Made by a program: the position numbers and the translations under genes. Below, one piece after another: positions 34,346 through 46,099 of a stretch of DNA of 64,000 nt. Source of the stretch: Gordionus sp. m RMFG-2023 (taxonomy: Eukaryota > Nematomorpha > Gordioida > Chordodea > Parachordodidae); NCBI RefSeq assembly GCF_954871325.1, contig NC_088777.1, forward strand, positions 25,583,366 through 25,647,365, written 5' to 3'. Positions within the stretch are counted from its first letter, which is position 1. Every line of letters begins with the position of its first letter. The notes below the pieces were generated by a model, which saw only the letters and a list, made by a program, of their open reading frames with translations, did not search any database and was not told the DNA's origin.

Positions 34346-34971
34346 AATTTAATATATATATTTTCCATAATCATAACACGATCGTTTTTGTATCTCCCTA
34401 ATGTATTTTAAATTTAAGGAGACTATATAGTGTAATGTTAATTTTTTGCTCTCTACGAGAATCGAACTCGAGCCTCCCGTTTCAAAGGCATATGCTTTAC
34501 AGCATGCACCAACTTGAATATCAATAAATTTAAAATATTAATGTTTCGCGCATACCAACTTGAATATAATTAAATTTAAAATATTAATTATATAGATGTT
34601 GAAGGGTAATTATTTAATTTGTGTGTATGGTATTAAATATACTTTATTAACAAATTTTATATAAATATTAAAATTTAAGAGTAAAAGAGGTAAAATTGGT
34701 CCAATGTATACTGTGAGCATGTATTAGAAATATCAAAATATAAAAATGTGATGGAAATCATATTGGATAAAATTTAAAATAGAGGTGCTTTAAGATTTTT
34801 AAATTTTAAATATGGGTTATAGATTGGTCTGAATTTTTTTTTGCAGACATAGCTAGGCCTGATCATATCATTAACACATTTTATAAAAATAATGGAAAAT
34901 TTTAAAATAACCCTAAAATAAATATAAATTTTTAAATAAAACCTCATAAAATAGGAAATTTTGTATATTTA
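34346..34971. other. AT-rich stretch holding a tRNA-like relic
   Basis: Apart from the tRNA-like sequence at 34448-34515 I see only AT-rich DNA, including a short repeated 'ccaacttgaatat' (34509 and 34557). Confidence 0.35.
34448..34515 (-). tRNA. tRNA-like relic or head of a tRNA-derived SINE
   Basis: The minus strand has a good B-box context (GAGTTCGATTCTCG, a T-arm whose stem CGAG/CTCG pairs) and an A-box-like GTTGGTGCATGCTG about 40 bases earlier, with 'CCTTTGAAACGGG' at the anticodon-arm position. The 3' acceptor strand GAGAGC has no partner at the 5' side, so it is not a functional tRNA. A pseudogene or SINE promoter is more likely. Confidence 0.35.
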
Positions 34972-35510
34972 CTCATAACTTCATAATTGTAGAATGTAAG
35001 TTATTCATAATTTATAACATTTTTGATTAAATGTATAACCTTTTTGTTTTACTTATATATAATTTGACTATGATTGAAGTTTACCTCCTATTATTTGTTA
35101 ACTTAGACATATCTTTTTATTTTTTCTATTGTAATTTAATAACAATTTCTTAAATTTAATTTTATATTTTGTAAATAAGTAATAAATCATTTGGTTTGTT
35201 TAAAATTTAAATTAGGATGAACATATTTTCAGAATGATATTTTAATATGTATTCATGAATTTCATATAAATACCAGGAGCTCACCAGTAGAATCATAGGT
35301 AAATCAGATATTTACCCTTCATTTGATGATAACTTTGAAATTAGACAGATTTAATTCTTATAAACCCCTTACATCAGACCTATTTTTCTGGATCAAAATA
35401 AATTATTTGGGTTTTCCTGGGTTTGGGAAATATTTTTCACCATTAATATGGACTTGGACATAACTTGAGAAACATTTTTCATAATTATTATAGTCTAAGA
35501 TTCCTGTATA
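34972..35510. repeat. Direct repeat of about 530 bp, copy 1 (copy 2 at 36583-37122)
   Basis: The two copies differ at only a few positions: 'taacttcataattgtagaat', 'tgaagtttacctcctattat', 'ataccaggagctcaccagta', 'aaaccccttacatcaga'. There is no open frame. They are separated by about 1.1 kb, which includes the second copy of the 230-bp repeat. Confidence 0.9.
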
Positions 35511-36355
35511 TTTTTTAATTTTAAATATGGGCTAGAAATTGGCCTGAAAATTTCTTTTGAAGACATGGCAAGGCCTGATCAACAAAAACCCATGCAACTT
35601 TCATATTCTGATTGTATTTTTAAATGCATTGTGACTTTTTATATATTTTATTTCAGTCCTCAACTATCAAAATTATTATGGTCTTTTGTGGGTTTAAGAA
35701 TACCAAGTGCGAGGAACTAGCTTGGGAAATTTTTTTAATATTAGGCATAGGTGTAATATATAACACAGAATATTTATAGGGTCCTAAGGTAAAATCTAAT
35801 TTAAATATATTTTTATTCAAAAAAATAGTATTCACTCTTAGACTTAATAGGTTGGCCTTGGTTGGGGTAAGCTGGGTTAAAATAGACTAAAAAATAGATA
35901 TGGTTTTTAGAGATTTACATCTTCAGGCTTGGAAAAAAAATTTAAATTACTATTGGTTAGCCAGGTTTGAGAAAATTTTTTATAAAATTATTATGGGTTG
36001 GGCTGGGCTTGGAAAATATTTTTATAAATTATATTGGGCTATGCTTGGGGAAAATTTTTCAAAATTATTATGAGCTTGGACGCTTGAGAATTTTTTTTAT
36101 TATTAATTATAGGTCAGACATTGGCCCAAAACAAATTTTTTTGCAAGCCTGTGCTTGACCTGATCAAAAAACCAAGGCCTATGAAAATCTGAATTTTGAT
36201 TGTATTTTTAAATTTCATTATGATTATTTAATATTATTTCAGTTCTTAACTACCAAAATTATTATGATCTTTTATTGGGCTTGGAAGAATTTTTCATAAT
36301 TAATATGGCTTTGGACTTTGCCTGGAAATTTTTTTTAATATTAAATATTAGGTAT
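35511..36355. repeat. Degenerate GGGCTTGG repeats
   Basis: Irregularly repeated blocks such as 'aaaattattatgggcttgg', 'ttttcataattaatatgg', 'gcaaggcctgatcaa' and 'ggtttgagaaaattttttat' extend over 0.8 kb and spill into the flanking direct repeats. The pattern resembles diverged hAT subterminal repeats. Noncoding; the short open frames here are incidental. Confidence 0.5.
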
Positions 36356-36585
36356 AAGTAATCAGTAATATTTAACAAATAATATTGTTATTATCAAGTA
36401 AATGCTTTAAATTTATTTTTACTGAAACCATAGCACTTAGTTTTAATGGATTAAACCTGGCCTGAAGGGATGAGAGGGTAAGAAGAATAAAAATTGGATA
36501 TTATTTTCAAATTACAGGTAACATGCATAAAAGTAAGTAAAAAATTTTCATTCCCCGTCATTTTTGACGGCCTATCTACTAGTAA
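36356..36585. repeat. Dispersed 230-bp repeat, copy 2
   Basis: Same family as 5-239, same orientation, ending in 'attccccgtcatttttgacg'. It ends exactly where the second copy of the 530-bp direct repeat begins. Confidence 0.78.
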
Positions 36586-37122
36586 CTTCATAATTGTAGA
36601 ATGTATGTTATTCATAACTTATTATAACATTTTTGATTAAATAACCTTTTTGTTTTACTTATATATAATTTGACTATGATTGAAGTTTACCTCCTATTAT
36701 TTGTTAACTTAGACATATCTTTTTATTTTTTCTATTGTAATTTAATAACAATTTCTTAAATTTAATTTTATATTCTGTAAATAAGTAATAAATCATTTGG
36801 TTTGTTTAAAATTTAAATTAGGATGAACATATTTTCAGAATGGTATTTTAATATGTATTCATGAATTTCATATAAATACCAGGAGCTCACCAGTAGAATC
36901 ATAGGTAAATCAGATATTTACCCTTCATTTGATGATAATTTTGAAATTAGACAGATTTAATTCTTATAAACCCCTTACATCAGAACTATTTTTCTGGATC
37001 AAAATAAATTATTTGGGTTTTCCTGGGCTTGGGAAATATTTTTAACCATTAATATGGACTTGGACATAGCTTGAGAAACATTTTTCATAATTATTATAGT
37101 CTAAGATTCCTGTAAATTTTTT
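36586..37122. repeat. Direct repeat of about 530 bp, copy 2
   Basis: See 34972-35510. Near-identity suggests a recent duplication. Confidence 0.9.
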
Positions 37123-37125
37123 AAT

Positions 37126-37245
37126 TGGCCTTTATTTAAAATGATTTAAAATAAATAAAACTTTGGGTATAAAAATAATAAAATTGGCCTTTATTTAAAA
37201 TGATTTAAAATAAATAAAACTTTTTTATAAAAAAAACTTTAAAAA
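37126..37245. repeat. 60-bp tandem duplication
   Basis: 'aattggcctttatttaaaat' followed by 'gatttaaaataaataaaact' occurs twice in succession, 60 bp apart. Confidence 0.85.
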
Positions 37246-37370
37246 TACTATAAATCCATAAAAAAAATTAAAGGGTGTTGTGCATTTGTATTGTTTAAAA
37301 AATAATTATTTAGAAAATATTATTAATGTAAAATAAATATACATAAAATAACAAAAAAAATCAAAGTAAA

Positions 37371-37503
37371 AAGATCGGATCAGGTCGGTTTTAACAGGTA
37401 TCGTCCCGATTTGATATTTTTGATAAACGCTAAATATCGGGTCGGTTGGACACCGATATTTAGCGTTTATCAAATCGGTGCCCAACCGACCCGATATTTA
37501 ATA
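37371..37503. repeat. Small GC-richer foldback element
   Basis: 'gataaacgctaaatatcggg' is followed, after about 10 bp, by its inverse 'ccgatatttagcgtttatc'. The flanks add 'aggtcggttttaacagg' and 'caaccgacccgatatttaa'. It resembles the 'gatatcgg' ends of the small element at 52732-53497. A hAT-like miniature element is likely. Confidence 0.55.
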
Positions 37504-37506
37504 TCG

Positions 37507-37710
37507 ACAGTCCTAAATATTATGATATTTATGAAAAAAACTATTGTCTTATTTATGAATATAATTATAACCCGTTAAAATTTTATAAATAATAATAATG
37601 AAAATCAAATATAATATTTACTGAGATACTTTTGCAAGAAATTTTTTTAAATGCAATATAATGGTTTTTATAAAAAAAATTATATTTTAAGCATATATGT
37701 AAAAATTTTA
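37507..37710. repeat. Inverted partner of the repeat at 30600-30830
   Basis: See 30470-30835. The two face each other across 6.7 kb that holds an RTE derivative, a hAT relic and family X copy 4. Confidence 0.65.
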
Positions 37711-38029
37711 AAAAATACATATGAAAGGTGGATTAAATATTGTACAATGTACTATCATATAAAAATGGTACCCCAAATATGTGGATTATATTTTGCCCTA
37801 GTGTTCAAATTAATAGCCTCTTTTTTATAAATATTTATATTCTTATTCTTTTCATAGATGATTATTATATATCATTTAAATTTCATTCTCAATCATAAAT
37901 ATAAAAATTTATTTTAAAATACTACTAAATTTAGCAAAGAATAATATGGAATATGAAATGAATGATATAAATTATAAGTGATTTAAAATAAAATTATATA
38001 TTATACTTTTAGATGCTGGCATTCTATAC
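37711..38029. other. AT-rich stretch, nothing recognised
   Basis: No match or frame seen. Confidence 0.3.
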
Positions 38030-38475
38030 ATTCTGCAGTAATTTTATATTTGTATTGTTATGTTCATGTAGAGTGACTTGAAAAAACTTCCCATTTAAAA
38101 TACTTATTAATTTAAATTTATAACATCTGAGGAGAATCATCTGACGAATATAAAGATATTATTCTATCTTCTTCAATCATTATTTTAATAGATAAATATA
38201 AAACGATTCAAATAAAATATGGTAGTTGTTTGCAAATTGCTATATAACGACCAACGTTATATATCATACATTATCAATTTAAAATGCATTAAATTTTTTA
38301 TTTAATTAAAATAATATCATTTTGAATTATTTTAATTAATTAATATAAATTTTTTCAAAGTATCTGTATCTTTTTGAATACAAAGTTGATTAAGATACAG
38401 ATACTTTAAAATATCTTGTATCCTAATTTAAAAACGATACATATTACAAATATCCGAGATACTACAACACTGAAT
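38030..38475 (-). mobile_element. hAT-III relic, 5' end
   Basis: On the minus strand from 38473: CAGTGTTGTAGTATCTCGGA, a degraded terminus of the CAGGGTTGGGCAGTATCGCG type, then 'gtatcttaatcaactttgta' subterminal repeats, the 'acgttggtcgttatatagca' leader, and a coding start 'MIEEDRIISLYSSDDSP' near 38185. It stops before the BED finger. Same family as 18299-18840 and hAT A. Confidence 0.75.
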
Positions 38476-38980
38476 ATATGGTATCTAGATGATGGACATT
38501 TGATGGCTATCTAAAAATATTTTAGCGAGCTGAATTCTCTTAAAATATGTCTTACTAAAATCTTAAATATACTTTTTAAATTCAAATCTACTCTTTATAT
38601 CCTTTAAATCTTATATCTCTGTTTTCATTTATCGCCATTTTATAAGAAATACTTCGATATAAACTATATAAAAAATATTGCCTCAAATTCTCGTAAAATA
38701 AAATTTTGCATCTTAGCGTGCCCCTTCCTATTTTTTTTAAGAAATGGCGAACCCCGCAAAAAATTTCAGGACTAAAGTACGCAATTCATGTAAAATAGCT
38801 ATGAATATATTATTTTTTGATGTTAAAATCGTCGTAAAGAAATGTTTTACTGAATTAAGTTCATCCACTAAACGGGTAATTGTATTAAAAGATGTGGTCA
38901 AGTGCTAGTTGATCTCATAGTTATTGATAGAATTTTAAAATTTTATTATCATATAAAAAAAAATTTTTTTAATAAAATTT
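38476..38980. other. AT-rich stretch left of the nested hAT-I
   Basis: No coding match. Its right end runs into the left inverted repeat of family X copy 2; how far left that arm extends is unclear. Confidence 0.3.
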
Positions 38981-39419
38981 TCACTTTTCGAAAAAAATGA
39001 TTTTTTAAAATTTGGATAGCTTTAATATTAGTTGCACTTAGACCTGTGCGCCGCCGGCAATTTTATTCACGCCGGAACAGCCGCCGATTGAGATCAGCGG
39101 CGTGAGCCGGCTAGCCGCCGATTTTTCTTATGGAGGCGGCGCGGCGTGTATAATATTTAGAATGTTGTTTAATTATATTTATATATTAAATTATTATTAT
39201 TTAAATTTGAATATTAACATTAATATAATAAAACATGAATTGTATTCTATTGCTTTATATAATAGAATAGTGTATATCATTTACATTCATTCATACACCG
39301 TATTCATTTCGGCTATATTAATTATTTTTATGGATTCGCGTTTTAAACCACCCTATATACAATTATGAAATAACAACTCTCTCTACTAATCAAAAATCAA
39401 GTTATGTGTGAAAGTACTT

Positions 39420-42118
39420 TGGAAATCTTATTTTGAAGAATGAGAATAAGAAAAGCACGATAATGCCTGATTATATTTATTGTGAACCTTGTTTAAAATT
39501 GGGGAAAAAAGATGAGGAAGATTCGGATAAAAATAATCCATTTTCACAGTAATTTATTTTAATTTTAGACTTATATATATATATAATTTATATTTTAGTT
39601 ATGATATCAAATGTTATAGCAAAAATATAAGTACGAGTAACCTTTCTCGTCACTTACTTAATGTGCATAAAATATCAGAAAAAACTAATAATAATAAATC
39701 CATTCAAACTCTAAAAATGTTTCTAAAGCCAACGCCAACATGTAGCAAGAATATAAAAGATAAAAATTGGCTCTTAGGTTAGTATTAATGTTTATTAATA
39801 TTTTGTTAAATTAATTTTATTAAGCTCTATTTGTTCAAAACAACTAAATTTTTTAGTTTGTTTTTTGTCAGCTCTTATTTTGAGAACTTTTTAATGTACA
39901 AACTAAATATATAATTTATTAAAATAATTATGTAAAACTTTAAAACAACTAAATTTTTTAGTTTGTTTATTGACAGCTCTATTTTGAGATCCAACGCATA
40001 AATTTATGTATAATTTAAATTAATAAAATAATTATGTAAAACTTTAAAACAACTAAATTTTTAGTTTGTTTATTGTCAGCTCTATTTTGAGATCTTTTTA
40101 ATGTATAAACTTAATATATAATTTATTAAAATAATTATGTAAAACTTTAAAACAACTAAATTTTTAGTTTGTTTATTGTCAGCTCTATTTTGAGATCCTT
40201 TTAATGCATAATTTAAATTTATTAAAATAATTATGTAAAACTTTAAAACAACTAAATTTTTAGTTTGTTTATTGTCAGCTCTATTTTGAGATCTTTTTAA
40301 TGTATAAACTTAATATATAATTTATTAAAATAATTATGTAAAACTTTAAAACAACTAAATTTTTAGTTTGTTTATTGTCAGCTCTATTTTGAGATCCTTT
40401 TAATGCATAATTTAAATTTATTAAAATAATTATGTAAAACTTTAAAACAACTAAATTTTTAGTTTGTTTATTGTCAGCTCTATTTTGAGATCTTTTTAAT
40501 GTATAAACTTAATGTATAATTTATTAAAATAATTATGTAAAACTTTAAAACAACTAAATCAAATTTTTTATTTGTTTCTCTTTTTTAAATATGTTTTTTC
40601 TAATAGGGCGAAATTATGTTTTGATGTGCTGCTTAGATTTATTGCCATTTAATTCTATAAGCAATAATGGGATGACAGATTTTCTAAAGGTTTAAAATTT
40701 AAATAAAATGATTATTAAAAAATAATTGCCTAAAAAAATAGAAATATAAGATAATTGATTCCTCATCAGAATTGCCTAATAGGACAACTATTAGTCGGGG
40801 AGCACTTGATGATGTTTATTGTTCTATAAAGGCACATGTTTTAAACCTGATTGATGCTGGTCCAAAATTCTGTTCCATTACTTTTGATTTATGGACCAAT
40901 CATTTCAAGCGGCGAAATTATATTACATTTAGTCTTCATCATTTAGATGAAAATTTTGAACCCTGGCAACCCGAAATGTAACTCAAAAGCATACTGAGGA
41001 AACCATATTATCGGAGATTGATGGTATCGAAGAGGAGTTTCATTTAAAAGCCAAAGGGGCAAATGTCAAAAGAAGCGTCAGATTGGGGGATTATGAGCAT
41101 CATTTATGCTTAGGCCATGGACTACATAATTTGGTTACAGTTGATGGCATAAAAAAGGTTGCCAGAATTGATAATCTCCTTAAAAAAAATTAGAGAAATT
41201 ATTTCAGCCCTCAGATATCGAGTAGCTGATTTGGAATGTGAAATTGAAGATGAGCATCGTAAATGTCTACAGTCAATTTATGAGACAGGTCATATCTTGG
41301 ATATTGATGATTCTGATCCATACCTTGATGACCATTTTGATAACGAAGCGGATAATAGAAATGTCATTACACCAACCAATCTATATAATAGAAAAACGTT
41401 AAAATTAAATTGCCCTACCCGCTGGCACAGCATATTAATTATGCTAGAAAGTGTTCGTAGCGTGAACAAAAATCCTATAAAAATGTTTTGAATAAAATAG
41501 GAAAACAGAGTTTAAAACTTTTTAATAATGAATGGGATATGATTGACGAGTTTTATGCCGTATTAATTCCATTCCGAGAGTCAGTGGAATTTCTTTCCTC
41601 CCAAAAGGGATCGACTATAAATCTAGGGTTATTATTTCGCAGTGAAATAGCAACCCACATACAGATCAATATATCTGATTCCTCAGATATTATTTGTTTA
41701 AAAGAAAATATGCAAAAAAAGCTTGACCATAGGTTTCCCATTACTGAATTTAAGGTAATTTTTTTTTTATTAATAAAATTATATTTTTAACATTAGATAA
41801 TAGCGACTCTCCTTGATCCCAGATTTCAAAATCTGAAAATTGTGTCAGAATATTTAAATTCAAATTCTACTACATCATTGCAATTTTTAACAAGACATTT
41901 AAAACTTTTAGAAAATGATAAAAATGCATAAAGTGAAATCCAAGTTGAAGATAATGGGGAGACTTCCAGTTCGCCAAAATAGCTCGTAAACATTCCATTC
42001 CAGGCAGTGATTATAACAATATAAGTAATTTAGAACAAAAATGCCATTTTGCTAAGCCAAAATAATATCACAGAAGAGGATGCATTAACCTTTTGGAAGA
42101 AAAAGCAACTGGAACTTC
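39420..42118 (+). pseudogene. hAT-I transposase (BED finger to RNase H-like core)
   Basis: Exon-like blocks in order: 39467-39548 'MPDYIYCEPCLKLGKKDEED' (BED zinc finger, CxxC), a 50-bp GT..AG intron (39549-39598), 39599-39775 'YDIKCYSKNISTSNLSRHLL' then 'NVHK' (the H...H of the finger), a long repeat-filled intron (39780-40613), 40614-40689 'CFDVLLRFIAI'-type hAT motif, then 40772-40981 with 'CSITFDLWTNHFKRRNYITF' (first catalytic Asp region). Later: 'HHLCLGHGLHNLVTVDGIKK' (41098-41157), 'LNCPTRWHSILIML' (41405) and 'EFYAVLIPFRESVEFLSSQK' (41545-41610). It matches Ac/hobo-like ZBED transposases. Frames change several times, so it is not functional. The C-terminus is at 46100. Confidence 0.85.
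39835..40570 (+). repeat. Tandem repeats of about 100 bp in a hAT-I intron
   Basis: 'aactttaaaacaactaaatt' recurs at 39841, 39947, 40050, 40153, 40251, 40352, 40448 and 40551 (spacing 96-106 bp), each with 'tagtttgtttattgtcagct' and 'ctattttgagatc'. Two alternating length variants are visible. Neither the hAT-I relic at 268-1658 nor other hATs here has it. Confidence 0.9.
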
Positions 42119-42794
42119 CTAGGTGTTGTAGTATTATTATGATATATATTTGTACATATATATTATAAAATGTCAATCAAAAAGAATATATTTTATTTAT
42201 TAGTTATTTTATCGAGAATTGATATTCAAACACTTGGTATTTTTTTGTTTACTTTTTTACTTTTGACTTTTGATAAATATATTATACGAGATTAATTTTT
42301 ATGGTTTTATAAAAAAATATAAAAAAAAACTTTTATGAGATGAAAATTATTTAATTTGATGTTTTACTTTGAAAATGGACTATTGGAAATTTTGTGATTT
42401 GAATAGAAATAAAGAAATAGAAATTATATAAAGAAATATAAAAATGGTACCGAACGACCAGGATTCGTGAACACTTATTAGGGAAAAAATAAGTTAGAGA
42501 AAAATATAAAAACTGAGATATTTAGAGAAAAAAATAAAACAAGAGTGTTTTATAAAAATAAATTTCAGACGTTATTAATCAAGAAAAATAATTTCTAGGA
42601 CCGTCAAAATAATAGTGGATTCCGGAAATATAAAGGTAAGAAATTTTTTTTGTATTATAAATTACACAACGCAATAGTAAGATTTTTTGGATTAAAATTA
42701 GAAATATATAAGATTAAATTTTAAATTTTGGGTAATTAATGAAAAAATGGCTTTTTATTTTAATGATTAATATAATAAGCATAATATTAATAAA

Positions 42795-43061
42795 ATGTCA
42801 AATTTTAAGAGTAATTTTAATAAAATTTTTAATTCAAACTTTAATAAAGTGGATGTGACCAATAATGTCATTACGGCAGTAATTTTTTTTGTGTTTTATG
42901 TAATCTTAATTATAATGAAACAAGTAATAAGGAAAATAAAAAGAAGATCTCTTAAAAATAGAGAAAATGATATAAAAAATACAAATAATGAAAATTTAAT
43001 TCCTAAAGTTTTGGTTAAATCTCCAGATATTACTGAATATATCAAAAATAGTTACATTTAA
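42795..43061 (+). CDS. Leader frame with membrane segment (LTR element 2)
   Basis: 88 residues. An Asn/Phe/Lys-rich start, a hydrophobic run 'VITAVIFFVFYVILIIM' (about residues 27-43), then a strongly basic segment (KQVIRKIKRRSLK). It is in the same place and has the same build as 12029-12328 in the other LTR element, although little residue identity remains. Confidence 0.5.
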   Translation: MSNFKSNFNKIFNSNFNKVDVTNNVITAVIFFVFYVILIIMKQVIRKIKRRSLKNRENDIKNTNNENLIPKVLVKSPDITEYIKNSYI

Positions 43062-43205
43062 TTTTGTTAGAATTAAAAAATTCAAATGGTAAAAAAAATG
43101 TTGAAAAAAAATATGAGAAAATATTAGATACGGGTGAAGTATTTAATTTTCTTCAAAATATTGACATATCGGAGGATATAAATAAAAAATTAAATTCAAT
43201 TGTGA

Positions 43206-43770
43206 TTGAATTTAAAAAAACAGATTTCAGAGGTTTTAATTGAGAAACCTATGGAAATTTTGAAAAATAATAAAACAAATAATACTTTGAGACAAAGTAC
43301 CGAAGAATCTCTAATTTTATGTGAAATTAGAGAAATGAGAGAAAATATGAAAAATTTGTCCGGAGAAGTTTCCAATTTAAAAATCAAAAGTAATAATGTG
43401 ATTGAAAGTTGTGAACTTTGTGGAAGAAAAGGACATATTGGTAAAAATTGCTATGCAAGAGACAGAAAAACTAATGAGAATGTGATTATAAAACCAAGTG
43501 AAAAAAATGACATAGTGTGTCATAGATGTGGTTTTGTAGGACATATAAAACGAAATTGCATGGTGAAAGAAGTAAATTTTAAAAGTGGATTTCCACAAAG
43601 AACCTCGGTAGTGTTACAACCGGTGGTTAGAAATATACAAAATCCTATTATTAAAAAATGTGGATAAAACTGAAAATTATAATACAGACCATGATAGAAT
43701 GTGTTTCAAATGTGAAGAAATGGGACACATTGCCATACATTGTATTCAAAGTGTGAGTGGGTCACAGTGA
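43206..43770 (+). pseudogene. Gag-like region with zinc knuckles (LTR element 2)
   Basis: Knuckles 'CELCGRKGHIGKNC', 'CHRCGFVGHIKRNC' and, further on, 'CFKCEEMGHIAIHC', all CX2CX4HX4C, in the same order as at 12790-13110. Upstream is an acidic helical region ('REMRENMKNLSGEVSNLK') also seen in the relative. Part of a broken element. Confidence 0.8.
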
Positions 43771-44219
43771 CTATATGATTTGAAAGAGAATCATATAAAA
43801 ATAGAAAAACTATATTTAGAGAATAATAAATATTTTGATATATATAGTTTTATTAAAAATTTTGTGGATATATATAATAAAATAGATAATCATTATGGGA
43901 ATGATGATTATACATTGAAATTTAACTCGAATAAAAAGAGTTTTAAAGTAGGAAATTTTTATTGTCATTTTGATGAAATAAAAAAATTTAAATTTAACCA
44001 ATATTCTGAATAAAAAGGATTATTGTAATCAAACAAGTGAGAAATATCCAGGAGAGATTTTTAATAAAAACATAAATGAGATTCAGAGATCTTTAAATTC
44101 TGAGATGAATTTAGGTATAAATATTAATTGTATTGAAAAAGAGATTAAAATAAATATCATTCAACCGATTAAATTGCCTAAAAATTTAATAACTGAGGGA
44201 GTTACTCCTGGAGTTATTT

Positions 44220-44471
44220 TTGAATAGGAGAACAAGATTTCTTTTGGATTTTTTAACATCAAATGGAAGTAATAAAATATTACCTTGTGAAAAGGCCATT
44301 ATAAAATTTCCGGTGGGAAAATTAATATGCGGTCGTATTTTTGATAATAAAGATCAGAAATGGGAGAAAGGTATTGTACTTGAAAATTTTGGATTAAAAA
44401 TGAGTAAGGTTAAATTTTGTGACGTAAATATTGGGATACGTCATAACGACCATATGAAAGTAAGGAATTAA
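44220..44471 (+). pseudogene. Integrase C-terminal remnant (LTR element 2)
   Basis: The second half, 'VGKLICGRIFDNKDQKWEKG' then 'IVLENFGLKMSKVKF', parallels the end of the integrase of the larger element (VWARCYNNKDKLWERGIVME). This shows that the missing pol was lost by internal deletion from a similar ancestor. Confidence 0.7.
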
Positions 44472-44474
44472 TAG

Positions 44475-45831
44475 TGAATACATTGATTGTTAATTTTTAT
44501 TTATTATGAATACCATATAAATGTATATATTGGTTATAAATCATTAATATTTAAAAAAATACTCTATTAAATTAGATATATTTATTATAAATTATTTATT
44601 ATTGGGAGAATATTAGTGAATATAGTTCCAATAAATGCTTAATTATTGAGAAAAATTAAGTTTAAATTGATTGGGAATTTAATTAGTGATTTATATATAT
44701 TGTGCATATATATATATAAATTATGAAAATTTCTTAAATGTTCTCCATTAATTCTAAATTATTAATTATTGGGAAAATATGAGTAAATATAGTTTCAATA
44801 AATGCTTAATTATTGAAATTTATATAATGTTTTCCATTAATTATGGAATTATGTTTATAAATATGTGATTTAAAATTAATTTCGAGAAAAATATGAGTGA
44901 ATATATAAAAAAATACTTAAAAATACAAACTTTTAAATATAATTAAATTCATATTTTTTTAAATTAACATGTACAAAAATGAGTTAAATAAAAGAAAAAT
45001 TTTCCAGTGGGAATAGTGAATTTAGTGAGATAAAAATTTATTATTATAATCTTTGATAAAACAGTTATAATAGAAAATAAAAAAAAACTTAAATAAGATA
45101 ATCGATCTCCAGTGGTGTGAAAAGAAATAAATATGAGTGTATATATATTTATTTTTGTTTAAAAAAAAGAAAGTAGTGTTCATAATTGGTTTAAAGGACC
45201 AAATGTGAAAGAAAAGAAAATATTAAAATATGTTAACAAAATAAGTGTATATATGTCACAAAATTTATTTTACAAATGTTAACAGAATATAGTATATATG
45301 TCACAAAATTGTATTTACAAATGTTAACAAAATATTATATACATGTCACAAATTATATTTACATATTATTACTAAATTTTACAACATTATATTTACATAA
45401 TTATATTAAATTATAACAAAATAATAGCGTAGATCACAAATTTATTATAATATGTAGTTTAGTATAATTATGTTAACAAAATCATTTTTTTTATAATACA
45501 AATGTAAATGAAAATTCAAATTTCATTTGAGACCAAAATATTGAGTAATTATGTTGGGAAAGAAGTTATATTTAGATTCATATATTTTGATTATAATATT
45601 TTGAAAATATAATTATCATATATGTTACATATAACCCGGATGTGTTGGAAGATAAGAAAATGATTGAAATATGGGAGTAATGTTGACCAAGAGCTATGAC
45701 ACAAATGAAAGGCTTGAAGATTATGAAGGAAGGATATCAAATAAATGAAGATTTGGAGATTATGAAAATGAAGCGAATATACGAAATTATATTTAGGGAT
45801 AATGGAACACGTGGCCTATGAAGGGTGGGCG
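44475..45831. other. Noncoding 3' part of LTR element 2
   Basis: AT-rich with loosely repeated blocks: 'ttgggaaaatatgagtgaatatag' types (44600-44920) and 'aaaatgttaacaaaatata' types (45220-45480). No frame. It is longer than the corresponding region of the related element. Confidence 0.45.
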
Positions 45832-46099
45832 TGTTGTAGTTTTGTATTATTATGATATATATTTGTATTATCGAGAATTGATATTCAAACACTTGGTATT
45901 TTTTTGTTTACTTTTGACTTTTGATAAATATATTATACGAGATTAATTTTTATGGTTTTATAAAAAAATACAAAAAAAAACTTTTATGAGATGAAAATTA
46001 TTTAATTTGATGTTTTACTTTGAAAATGGACTATTGGAAATTTTGTGATTTGAATAGAAATAAAGAAAAGGAAATTATATAAAGAAATATAAAACTAGG

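Larger units (their letters stand above)
42124..46094 (+). mobile_element. LTR retrotransposon, gag-bearing with most of pol missing
   Basis: LTRs 42124-42443 and 45832-46094, starting TGTTGTAGT. They differ mainly by one length change of about 55 bp and a few substitutions, so the insertion is fairly young. The target duplication CTAGG is exact (42119-42123, 46095-46099). A primer-binding-like TGGTACCGAACGACC lies at 42445. Parts: a membrane-segment leader frame, gag with three zinc knuckles, then a short piece like the integrase C-terminus. Protease, reverse transcriptase, RNase H and integrase core are absent. It is related to the element at 11298-17558. It is broken and could at most have moved with another element's enzymes. 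Confidence 0.93.

Noticed and set aside
35967-36158. 63-residue frame with Gly-Leu-Gly repeats
   Set aside because: It is produced by the degenerate GGGCTTGG repeat; no conserved domain.
39102-39368. 88-residue frame starting in the GC-rich hAT-I end
   Set aside because: It lies in the terminal and subterminal region of the transposon, before the BED-finger exon, with no recognisable domain.
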